Assembly (NCBI GenBank): GCA_014240055.1
Contig: JAAZXP010000035.1
Coordinates: 1 to 12,047 of the forward strand
Length of the DNA: 12,047 nt
Origin: Methanobacteriota archaeon
GTDB lineage: Archaea > Thermoplasmatota > Poseidoniia > MGIII > CG-Epi1
Direction of reading: 5' to 3'
Shown: one piece after another, positions 1 to 6,024 of the stretch
Position numbering within the stretch: the stretch's first letter is position 1
Layout of the letters: each line of letters opens with the position of its first letter
The notes under the pieces: model-generated
Told to the model about the DNA's origin: nothing
The model's input: only the letters and a program-made list of their open reading frames with translations
Databases searched by the model: none
Translations under genes and position numbers: made by a program

Positions 1-156
1 CACAATTTGTAATGTTTGTAATTCACCACCAACTAAACTATCTTTAGAAAAAGAGAGACTAGGTTCTACGTCTGCACCATCTTCCATACATCCTGAAACT
101 GCTGGAAATATCAATAGAAAAACAAGAATCTTTGACATTAAGGAAGAATGAAACAT
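1..156 (-). CDS. Putative lipoprotein, N-terminal part (cut by window edge)
   Basis: An open frame runs off the left edge, leaving 52 visible codons. From the ATG at 156 the protein begins MFHSSLMSKILVFLLIFPAV and continues SGCMEDGADVEP. It has a short basic start, a hydrophobic core and then a lipobox-like A-V-S-G-C with Cys23, which is typical of a lipid-anchored secreted protein. An in-frame ATG at 138 (MSKILV) would give an equally good signal peptide. I prefer 156 because a TATA-like box lies about 25 bases upstream of it, fitting a leaderless transcript. The mature part seen so far is acidic and Ser-rich and matches no family I recognise. It lies 100 bases downstream of the membrane protein gene on the same strand but seems to have its own promoter. 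Function unknown. Confidence 0.72.
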   Translation of the reverse strand, partial: MFHSSLMSKILVFLLIFPAVSGCMEDGADVEPSLSFSKDSLVGGELQTLQIV

Positions 157-176
157 ACAAAACCATAGTGAGCTAG

Positions 177-185
177 CTTTTAATA
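177..185 (-). promoter_or_regulatory. TATA-like box for the lipoprotein gene
   Basis: On the minus strand this reads TATTAAAAG, centred about 25 bases upstream of the ATG at 156. That is the spacing expected if transcription starts at the start codon. The rest of 157-256 is AT-rich with no other signal I can name. Confidence 0.4.
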
Positions 186-256
186 CTTCTATTAAATGTT
201 TATTTATTATATAATTTAATAAGCATTAATTTATTATAATGTCTAAAGTACTTAAA

Positions 257-1465
257 TTATTTTCCTTTATCTTTAGATTCAGTTTCCTGAGACTCAACCT
301 CTACAACTTCTGATTCAACTACTTCAGTTTCAGCCTCTACAACCTCTGCTTCAGCTTCAACGACTTCTGCTTCAGCTTCAACGACTTCTGCTTCAGCCTC
401 TACAACCTCTGCTTCAGCCTCTACAACCTCTGCTTCAGCTTCGACTGCCTCAGATTCAGCTTCCACCACTTCCAAGCCTACAACATCTGTTGCTGATTCG
501 ACAACCACAGTTTCGGATTCCGTATCGACCTCATCCTCTTCAATCTTATCAGCTACAGGAATAACGGGAGGAAGACCGGCTGGACTGTAAACTATGTCGC
601 CAGTACTTTCATCAAATAATATCATTGCTTCCTCATCGAAAAAGAATTCTCTATCATCATCAGTAAAGGAACCTACTACTTCACCAGTATTAATATCAAA
701 AAGAAGCCTAGCTTCAGGATCAAAGAATAGCACAGGTTCAGGATCTGGTTCATCTTCAACTTCCCCTAATCTTTCAAGAGTAGATGTAATAAGATATATC
801 GAAGGAACAAGCATACCTACAAAGAAAACTATGAAAGCTAAACCAATACTCCAAGTAGATTTCTGATTGATAACATCAATTTGAGGATCGTTAGTGAAAT
901 AAACATCGCAATTATCTACACCTGCTATAAACATATCATCATCGTAAAGACAAGATCGGTCAGTTCCAATATGGTCTTCATGTACTGCGTCAGGAATAGC
1001 CATAACTGAATAACTAGCCATAAAAAGAAGAAAAATTACAATGGCAATGTAGGAACCAAAAGTAACTGCTGAGAATTCAGCTTTACTAATATTAGGTATC
1101 AACTCGTAATCTCTAACAAATATCAGAATAGAAGATAGAAACGCTATAAAGGATATAGCATAAACAATAAGACTCAGATTATAGAAAACAATGCCTCTCT
1201 GCTCATAACCGCTATCTGAATAGGAGATAACGCTGTCTTCACGATTTCCGGTTTTATCGATTCCATCGTATTGGCTATTTTCTACTTCATCTAAATAAAA
1301 ATTAAAATCTGAATTTTTAACTAATCCACCTACAATATCATCTGAAGCCGTGTAAGTGTATGTCTCATAAGCTATGAACCAAGAACCCCCAAGAATTAAA
1401 ACAACTGCTGAGATAAAGACCGGAATTATTGAAACTCCCTGTGACAGTTGCTTGTTGGTTATCAT
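257..1465 (-). CDS. Four-helix membrane protein with acidic heptapeptide-repeat tail
   Basis: This 402-residue protein matches no named family that I recognise. Hydrophobic segments lie at about residues 11-31, 92-117, 133-155 and 205-228. Basic residues around 118-128 and the long polar loops suggest that loops 32-91 and 156-204 face outside. The second loop carries a Cys pair, C172 and C186, that could form a disulfide. The C-terminal 170 residues would then be cytoplasmic. This tail starts with a tandem of two similar units (about 246-267 and 273-294), each of the form FFD-x-E-A ... LFD-x-x-TG-(E/D)-(V/I)-V. It continues as a highly acidic low-complexity region with seven units of the type EVVEAEA (residues 332-380) and ends in a short SKDKGK tail. 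A TATA-like box sits about 25 bases upstream of the ATG. The gene diverges from the large winged-HTH regulator, which may therefore control it; that is an inference. The gene call is firm, the function unknown. Confidence 0.85.
   Translation of the reverse strand: MITNKQLSQGVSIIPVFISAVVLILGGSWFIAYETYTYTASDDIVGGLVKNSDFNFYLDEVENSQYDGIDKTGNREDSVISYSDSGYEQRGIVFYNLSLIVYAISFIAFLSSILIFVRDYELIPNISKAEFSAVTFGSYIAIVIFLLFMASYSVMAIPDAVHEDHIGTDRSCLYDDDMFIAGVDNCDVYFTNDPQIDVINQKSTWSIGLAFIVFFVGMLVPSIYLITSTLERLGEVEDEPDPEPVLFFDPEARLLFDINTGEVVGSFTDDDREFFFDEEAMILFDESTGDIVYSPAGLPPVIPVADKIEEDEVDTESETVVVESATDVVGLEVVEAESEAVEAEAEVVEAEAEVVEAEAEVVEAEAEVVEAEAEVVEAETEVVESEVVEVESQETESKDKGK
326..472 (-). repeat. Seven in-frame 21-bp tandem repeats (EVVEAEA units)
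   Basis: The 147 bases encode residues 332-380 of the membrane protein as seven 7-residue units: EVVEAES, EAVEAEA, four EVVEAEA and EVVEAET. A degenerate eighth and ninth follow (EVVES, EVVEVES). At DNA level the central units fall into two synonymous versions on the plus strand, tctgcttcagcctctacaac and tctgcttcagcttcaacgac. These occur in adjacent pairs, which suggests recent duplication by replication slippage of blocks already carrying silent differences. Confidence 0.9.
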
Positions 1466-1484
1466 ATTTTTGTTTAGATTGTGC

Positions 1485-1494
1485 TTTATTTAAT
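1485..1494 (-). promoter_or_regulatory. TATA-like box for the four-helix membrane protein gene
   Basis: The minus strand reads ATTAAATAAA, centred about 25 bases upstream of the ATG at 1465, consistent with leaderless transcription. The surrounding sequence is very AT-rich, which lowers specificity. Confidence 0.4.
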
Positions 1495-1564
1495 ATTTTA
1501 CAATTGAAATTAGTAACTTATAATAAATTATATTATATATAATGCTTAAATAAATATAAAAAAA

Positions 1565-1574
1565 TAGGCCTATG
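1565..1574. promoter_or_regulatory. Perfect 10-bp palindrome in divergent promoter region
   Basis: ATAGGCCTAT is its own reverse complement and is one of the few GC-containing stretches in the AT-rich 165-base gap between the two divergent genes. It lies 56 bases upstream of the regulator start, beyond the probable TATA box. Its form and place fit an operator for a dimeric regulator, possibly the neighbouring winged-HTH protein. No binding evidence exists in the sequence itself. Confidence 0.3.
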
Positions 1575-1598
1575 ATTGTCAAAAAAACGTCCTAAACC

Positions 1599-1607
1599 TA
1601 TTAATAC
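1599..1607 (+). promoter_or_regulatory. TATA-like box for the winged-HTH sensor gene
   Basis: CTATTAATA is centred about 28 bases upstream of the ATG at 1631. No Shine-Dalgarno sequence precedes that ATG (the bases are ataaagactag), so a leaderless or very short-leader mRNA is likely. The match to a TATA box is weak. Confidence 0.35.
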
Positions 1608-1630
1608 CTTTAATCTTTCATAAAGACTAG

Positions 1631-4267
1631 ATGGGTGCAAGAACAACACTATTATTTCTCTTGGTTGCGTCATTTTTAGGAATTGCTTTTGCACTCATTC
1701 CAGCAACAGATGCAGAAATGCAGATTAGTGAAATAGAACACGTTAATACAGGAATGCCAAACTCATTAAATATAACCATAACAAATGATTTTGACGAAGA
1801 AACTCCCTATAGTTTAGTCATAAACATATTCAGTGAAGATCTTCAAGAAAATATAAATCTAGAATCATCCAATCTAATATTTACAATAGATCCTTTGGAA
1901 ACATACGATGCTAATTTTCTATTTACCATACAAGTGTCTGGAAACTATAAATTCAACTTAACATTATTATCTAATAACGATGACTCAATAACTACAAGTC
2001 ATATTGAACAGGAATACTTATTCTATCATTCTTCCCAAATGAATTTAGAAGAAGGAATCGTTGACTACTATTTAGATGAGGAAGATAACGCTAACTGGAG
2101 ATATAATTCCGACACACAAAATATTGAGCTAATAAATGTAGCCAATGAATACGAGACTGGAGTAATTACAGGACCATATAATACGATTGGAAATAAAAAT
2201 AACAAACTGGTAATTGAACAGGAATATATTGCTAGTTTGAATGCTGAATACTCGATTAGTTACACTACTGATTTCAATCAAAGCCAACTTTACAGCACAG
2301 TGTGGAATGAATTATACCTCATAAGCGAAGGCAGTAATGAATATTTAGAAATAGAACTTGAAACTGGAAAGAACATATATCTATGCTTCTCAGCTACAGA
2401 TATAGATGCCGATTCTGAGGATTTTTGGAATATTAAATCCATACTTTATCAATATGTACCAATAAAACACAGTTTAGAAGTAAGCATTCAAGAACATTAT
2501 TTTTTTAATCTGGAACAAACTCCTGAAATAAATCTCAACCTAGCCAATAACGGTCTCTTTGATCAACAACTCGGAAATGTAACAATTAATATTGACTTAT
2601 TTGATACAGATGAGAAAATAGGGACGTATGTCCGAACCCCAAATATTGAATCTAATGAAATCCAAAATATTAACTTTAGATTAACTGAAATAATTTCACC
2701 AGGAAATTATTATTGTAACATTTATGTCACTTTAATTAATGATGATATATATTATGAAGAATTAAGTACACTTTTATCTATTTCAATGCATAATATTGAC
2801 ATTACTGAAACAATAATAACTACATACGACAAGATAAATGTAATAGCACAAACTGACGATCCCGAATCACTGGACTTGGATGGAACATATTTAGTAAAGC
2901 CACTAACAAAGAATTATTTCCTATTAGAGATATCAAACATAAATGAGGAAATCTCTTGGAATCAAGAAATAAAAATTATATCTATAATAAGCATGGATGA
3001 AATAAAGTTCACAACAAATACAGAGACTAATGATAACACAGATGTCCTTGTTTGGCCTTCAATTAGCTTTGATAATAATGAGGTACATTACGCAAAAGTC
3101 ATCATAAATAATGAAGGCTTTTACACTGAGAATTATGTAATCTCCTATAGCTATACGCCAACTTTTGTCGAAGAAATAGAGGGACCTAATGAAATTACGA
3201 TTAATGCAGGTGAAAGTGTAATTCTGGAAGTAGAAATTACGCCGTTACCAAACATGCCAAGCCTAAGTGGAAATCCACTAATAATTGAAATTACAAATAA
3301 TGGAATAGAAAGAACTGAGGGATACATACTAAGCTATACTGAAACCAAAATCAATATTGTCAGCCAAGAATGTAACCGACATTCCATATTAACTAGTCAA
3401 AGCATTTCATGCACCACTATTATCTCCAATAATGGATATCTTAGTAATACACTTGAAGTGAAAATAGGAATCGAAACTGAAAAGGGTATTGAAAAAATTA
3501 TTGATCAAATAACTATCGAAGAACTAAATAACCAAGAATCATGGATTATAAGAACAACTTACAAGCCAGATGACTCTACGAATTTTAAACTATTCACAAA
3601 TATCGAAAGTGAAGGAAAATCCATTACATACGGGAAAATGGAAAATAACATTAATGTAATAGAAACAGTTCAAGAAACTGAAGAAGAAATCAGAACATTT
3701 AGCATACCTAATATGAGTTTAAGAAATATATTCGTCGTACTATCTATTGCAAGTATAGGCTTTCAATTTCAACGATCGGAAAACATGAAATACCTAACAT
3801 TTAAATTTTTCATACCCTTATACTCAAGACTTCAAAAAGATACACTAGCTGATGATCCAACACGACAAAATCTATTAAGAATTATTTATGCTGAGCCAGG
3901 CGCTAATTTCACCCAACTAAAAGAAAAGTTAGGCCTTCATAATGGAACGTTAGCCCACCACTTACACATTTTAGAAAACCACAAAACTATTACATCTCAT
4001 ACAAGTGGAAGGCAAAGACTATTTTTCCCTTTTGGAAGTGAAAATAGAATAAACATTAGCAATTCATTGATTACAAACAGAACCCAAAAGAAAATTATCA
4101 ATATTGTCAAAGACAACCCTGGAATTACTCAATCAATGATTTCTCAACAGCTCAAAGTAAGCCGTCAGAAAGTTAACTATCACGTAAACTCACTGGTTTC
4201 CAATTCAATATTGAAAATCGAAAAACAGGGACGTATCACAAGATTATATCCCATGCATTTCACTTAG
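1631..4267 (+). CDS. Membrane-tethered sensor with tandem C-terminal winged-HTH domains
   Basis: This 878-residue protein starts with a signal peptide (hydrophobic core about 7-24). About 670 residues of Asn/Ile/Glu-rich, beta-type sequence follow. At least four stretches look like CARDB/Ig-like modules with 'N-N-G'-type turns, starting near residues 30, 280, 472 and 573. Between the first two, around 135-275, is a stretch that could be a jelly-roll ligand-binding domain. A Cys pair lies in the fourth module. One short membrane helix (about 697-714) is followed by the juxtamembrane FFIPLYSRL and then two winged-HTH domains. wHTH1 spans about 745-800 (LGLHNGTLAHHLHIL recognition region) and wHTH2 about 816-878 (LKVSRQKVNYHVNSL). 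Topology is therefore ectodomain outside, DNA-binding part inside. C-terminal wHTH pairs of this ArsR-like type are common in euryarchaea. I infer a one-component transcription regulator sensing an extracellular signal. Ligand and targets are unknown. The gene stops one base before the tRNA on the opposite strand. Confidence 0.87.
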   Translation: MGARTTLLFLLVASFLGIAFALIPATDAEMQISEIEHVNTGMPNSLNITITNDFDEETPYSLVINIFSEDLQENINLESSNLIFTIDPLETYDANFLFTIQVSGNYKFNLTLLSNNDDSITTSHIEQEYLFYHSSQMNLEEGIVDYYLDEEDNANWRYNSDTQNIELINVANEYETGVITGPYNTIGNKNNKLVIEQEYIASLNAEYSISYTTDFNQSQLYSTVWNELYLISEGSNEYLEIELETGKNIYLCFSATDIDADSEDFWNIKSILYQYVPIKHSLEVSIQEHYFFNLEQTPEINLNLANNGLFDQQLGNVTINIDLFDTDEKIGTYVRTPNIESNEIQNINFRLTEIISPGNYYCNIYVTLINDDIYYEELSTLLSISMHNIDITETIITTYDKINVIAQTDDPESLDLDGTYLVKPLTKNYFLLEISNINEEISWNQEIKIISIISMDEIKFTTNTETNDNTDVLVWPSISFDNNEVHYAKVIINNEGFYTENYVISYSYTPTFVEEIEGPNEITINAGESVILEVEITPLPNMPSLSGNPLIIEITNNGIERTEGYILSYTETKINIVSQECNRHSILTSQSISCTTIISNNGYLSNTLEVKIGIETEKGIEKIIDQITIEELNNQESWIIRTTYKPDDSTNFKLFTNIESEGKSITYGKMENNINVIETVQETEEEIRTFSIPNMSLRNIFVVLSIASIGFQFQRSENMKYLTFKFFIPLYSRLQKDTLADDPTRQNLLRIIYAEPGANFTQLKEKLGLHNGTLAHHLHILENHKTITSHTSGRQRLFFPFGSENRINISNSLITNRTQKKIINIVKDNPGITQSMISQQLKVSRQKVNYHVNSLVSNSILKIEKQGRITRLYPMHFT

Positions 4268-4268
4268 A

Positions 4269-4345
4269 TGGCGAGCCAGGAGGGATTCGAACCCACGGTC
4301 GATCGGTTAAGAGCCGATCGCTTTACCTAGCTAAGCTACTGGCCC
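4269..4345 (-). tRNA. tRNA-Lys(CTT) with encoded CCA
   Basis: The minus strand folds as a full cloverleaf. The acceptor stem GGGCCAG pairs with CTGGCTC (one G-U), the D stem GCTT with AAGC, and the anticodon stem ATCGG with CCGAT. The anticodon loop CTCTTAA gives CTT, which reads lysine AAG codons. The T loop is TTCGAAT. Discriminator G73 is followed by CCA encoded in the gene at 4269-4271. The T stem has one mismatch, T50 against T64, in otherwise perfect pairing. There is no intron. The anticodon helix can extend to 7 bp (CGATCGG/CCGATCG). The CCA end is one base from the stop codon of the convergent winged-HTH gene. Confidence 0.96.
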
Positions 4346-4359
4346 GCATTAAGCGCTAG

Positions 4360-4365
4360 AAAAAA
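4360..4365 (-). terminator. Possible T-run terminator downstream of the PrsW-type gene
   Basis: The minus strand shows TTTTTT about 19 bases after the PrsW stop codon, preceded by another T-rich run (CTCTTTT). Archaeal transcription often ends at such runs without a hairpin. It overlaps the tRNA promoter region, so read-through into the tRNA cannot be excluded. Confidence 0.25.
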
Positions 4366-4367
4366 GA

Positions 4368-4376
4368 CATTAAAAG
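4368..4376 (-). promoter_or_regulatory. TATA-like box for tRNA-Lys
   Basis: The minus strand reads CTTTTAATG, centred 27 bases upstream of the tRNA 5' end, the usual distance for an archaeal TATA box. The tRNA may therefore have its own promoter although it lies only 38 bases downstream of the PrsW-type gene. Confidence 0.45.
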
Positions 4377-4383
4377 AGTATAC

Positions 4384-5436
4384 CTAAAACAATTGCAACA
4401 TATCGCCAAGAATAAATAATAAAAATATACCAGTACCGACCGCACTCTTCCAGTCAATATTAGCAAACCAAGTCTGAGCTGAGGTTCTATCATCTGTTGA
4501 ATATAAAGTAGGAGAAGTAGTGCCGTCTTTAGGAACTGCAGTAGTAGAAACATTGGATTTATCCCATTTACTAGAATCGCCCCATGTTTTACTAACTTCA
4601 GATGAACGAATTTGATTACTCATTATATTCGAACCTTCCATGTCTATCTCGCGAATTCTCCTTCTTGAAAATTCAAGACCTCCAATGGCAAGCATTATTG
4701 AGAATATTAAAATAAGAACTCCACTAAAATTATCAGTATAAATCATACTGTAAACTGCTGCACCGTTCCAAGCTGCGTGAATCAATACGGCCAAAAAATA
4801 ATATTTTATTACTATACTAAAAGGTTGACCTTCTACTAAGTATTTTGAAATACCATGACCTGTAAAAGAAGTGGCCACTAAATGCAAGAGTATCGAAGAT
4901 ACTGTCCGTAAAACTACTACTGCTAAAATACCAAGATATCCTGCTGTAACTGCATCTTCCGACAAACCATAAAGAATATTCTCTGTGGCTCCAAAACCTA
5001 ATCCACAAGCTGCACCATAAACAAGACCATCTTCAACTTCATCAATATTACTGCGAACTTCCGTATTTCTAAACATTACAATGGGTTTAACAAACTCTTC
5101 TACTATTGGAGCTACTATGACAACTGATAAAATAAGTACCAAATCATCTGAAACTGTACCATCTTCAGCCAAAAAAACTAATAATAAAGAAATCCCTAAA
5201 CCATTAAACACTATTGCAAGAAAAACACCGGAAACAGCACCCCACGCAAAAGCTATTTTCAATACATCCCAAGGTTCTCTATCTTTTTCCTCCGAATTTC
5301 TAATTGATCTAAGATAATAATAAGCTGGAACAAATGATAAAGTAGCTGCAAATACAAAGCCAGCTACACCACCCATGCCAATAAAGGTAAGAACTAAAAT
5401 GAGAACAAAAACCCATTGCTTTCTACTTAGTATCAT
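4384..5436 (-). CDS. PrsW-family intramembrane protease
   Basis: This 350-residue polytopic membrane protein carries the signature motifs of the PrsW family, whose members cut membrane substrates. APIVEEFVKP contains the E-E-x-x-K motif (E113, E114, K117). YGAACGLGFGATEN ends in E152-N153, LLHLVATSFTGHG holds H185 and H194, and HAAWNG holds H220 and N224. Helices cover about 7-42, 60-90, 98-120, 137-157, 165-190, 208-230 and 236-254. A polar Ser/Thr-rich stretch (255-330) then leads to an extra C-terminal hydrophobic segment (about 333-349) outside the conserved core. In Bacillus, PrsW cleaves the anti-sigma factor RsiW. Archaea lack such sigma factors, so the substrate here must differ. The neighbour across the tRNA is a membrane-tethered winged-HTH protein, a conceivable substrate (inference). 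A good TATA box precedes the ATG and there is no Shine-Dalgarno site. Family assignment is firm; I leave the symbol empty because orthology to Bacillus prsW is unproven. Confidence 0.9.
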   Translation of the reverse strand: MILSRKQWVFVLILVLTFIGMGGVAGFVFAATLSFVPAYYYLRSIRNSEEKDREPWDVLKIAFAWGAVSGVFLAIVFNGLGISLLLVFLAEDGTVSDDLVLILSVVIVAPIVEEFVKPIVMFRNTEVRSNIDEVEDGLVYGAACGLGFGATENILYGLSEDAVTAGYLGILAVVVLRTVSSILLHLVATSFTGHGISKYLVEGQPFSIVIKYYFLAVLIHAAWNGAAVYSMIYTDNFSGVLILIFSIMLAIGGLEFSRRRIREIDMEGSNIMSNQIRSSEVSKTWGDSSKWDKSNVSTTAVPKDGTTSPTLYSTDDRTSAQTWFANIDWKSAVGTGIFLLFILGDMLQLF

Positions 5437-5459
5437 ATTACTGTTATTGAGAGGTTATG

Positions 5460-5468
5460 CTATATAAG
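5460..5468 (-). promoter_or_regulatory. TATA box for the PrsW-type gene
   Basis: The minus strand reads CTTATATAG, the clearest TATA box in the window, centred about 28 bases upstream of the ATG at 5436. It sits in the 58-base gap after the RHH-like gene, so the PrsW-type gene is probably transcribed on its own as a leaderless mRNA. Confidence 0.55.
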
Positions 5469-5494
5469 TTATTTTCAAAATAAATTTGTGATAT

Positions 5495-5995
5495 TTAAGT
5501 CAAATGAACTCGGCCTTTATGAGCATAAAAAATACCCCTGCGCATCATTTTATTCATTTGTAATCGAGGGTTACGAATTCCTTTGGCTTGAGCTGCAGTT
5601 CTTAGCACCTCAGGATCCACACCATCTCCTGAATCCAAAGAACGCATTAATTCAAGAAGCTTAAACTTAGGCGTATCCTGAATACCCATTGTCTCTTCAT
5701 CATCGGAAGAATCTCCTTTATTTATAGTAATACTAACTTTTTTAGATACAAAAGATTTCTTTTTGGCAGGCAATGCCTTCTTGATTATTCGTTTTTTAGG
5801 GGCGCTCTTCTCTTCAGTATCCGGAACTGGAATTTCGATTTCATCTCCAAACTCTTCCAAATAATCTTCAATTAAATCTTTCAATAATTCAGCAGTAGTT
5901 ATTTCTTCAATCTTAGCTCTGCTATTGAATAATGCCCACTTGTTTCTAAACTCTTCTGGGATAGCCATACGGAAGTTTAAATTCTTGGGAGCCAT
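5495..5995 (-). CDS. Putative DNA-binding protein, RHH-like N-terminus and winged-helix-like C-terminus
   Basis: This 166-residue soluble protein has three visible parts. Residues 5-49 (start NLNFRMAIPEEF, then two helices) have the strand-helix-helix pattern of a ribbon-helix-helix dimerisation and DNA-binding fold. Residues 62-95 form a Lys/Ala/Pro-rich linker (KKRIIKKALPAKKK) resembling histone-H1-type or nucleic-acid-binding tails, followed by an acidic patch (DSSDDEE). Residues 109-166 read as a compact winged-helix-like domain with a basic helix (NPRLQMNKMMRRG) and a final basic hairpin (AHKGRVHLT). I do not recognise a named family, and both fold calls come from pattern reading only. 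The gene lies 29 bases after the GT4 gene and may be co-transcribed with it, but it also has a TATA-like box about 23 bases upstream. Likely role: regulator or nucleoid-associated protein. Confidence 0.78.
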   Translation of the reverse strand: MAPKNLNFRMAIPEEFRNKWALFNSRAKIEEITTAELLKDLIEDYLEEFGDEIEIPVPDTEEKSAPKKRIIKKALPAKKKSFVSKKVSITINKGDSSDDEETMGIQDTPKFKLLELMRSLDSGDGVDPEVLRTAAQAKGIRNPRLQMNKMMRRGIFYAHKGRVHLT

Positions 5996-6013
5996 AAGGT
6001 CCTAACCTCTTTT

Positions 6014-6023
6014 CTATAAATAT
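6014..6023 (-). promoter_or_regulatory. TATA-like box for the RHH-like gene
   Basis: The minus strand reads ATATTTATAG, centred about 23 bases upstream of the ATG at 5995, slightly close for a leaderless start. An AGAGGT lies 9 bases before the ATG, so a Shine-Dalgarno-led start inside a GT4 operon is the alternative. Confidence 0.35.
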
Positions 6024-6024
6024 C

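Noticed and set aside
326..472. Short regular repeats as a possible CRISPR array
   Set aside because: The 21-bp units are contiguous without spacers, stay in frame and code for a heptapeptide, so they are a coding tandem repeat.
594..866. Ser-rich open frame on the plus strand
   Set aside because: It lies wholly antisense to the well-supported membrane protein gene, and its composition simply mirrors the acidic codons of that gene.
1532..1543. AT-only palindrome ATTATATATAAT as an operator
   Set aside because: In such AT-rich sequence, palindromes made only of A and T arise easily by chance.
4269..4345. tRNA gene as an integration site of a mobile element
   Set aside because: I see no repeat of the tRNA 3' end elsewhere in the window, and no integrase or recombinase gene.
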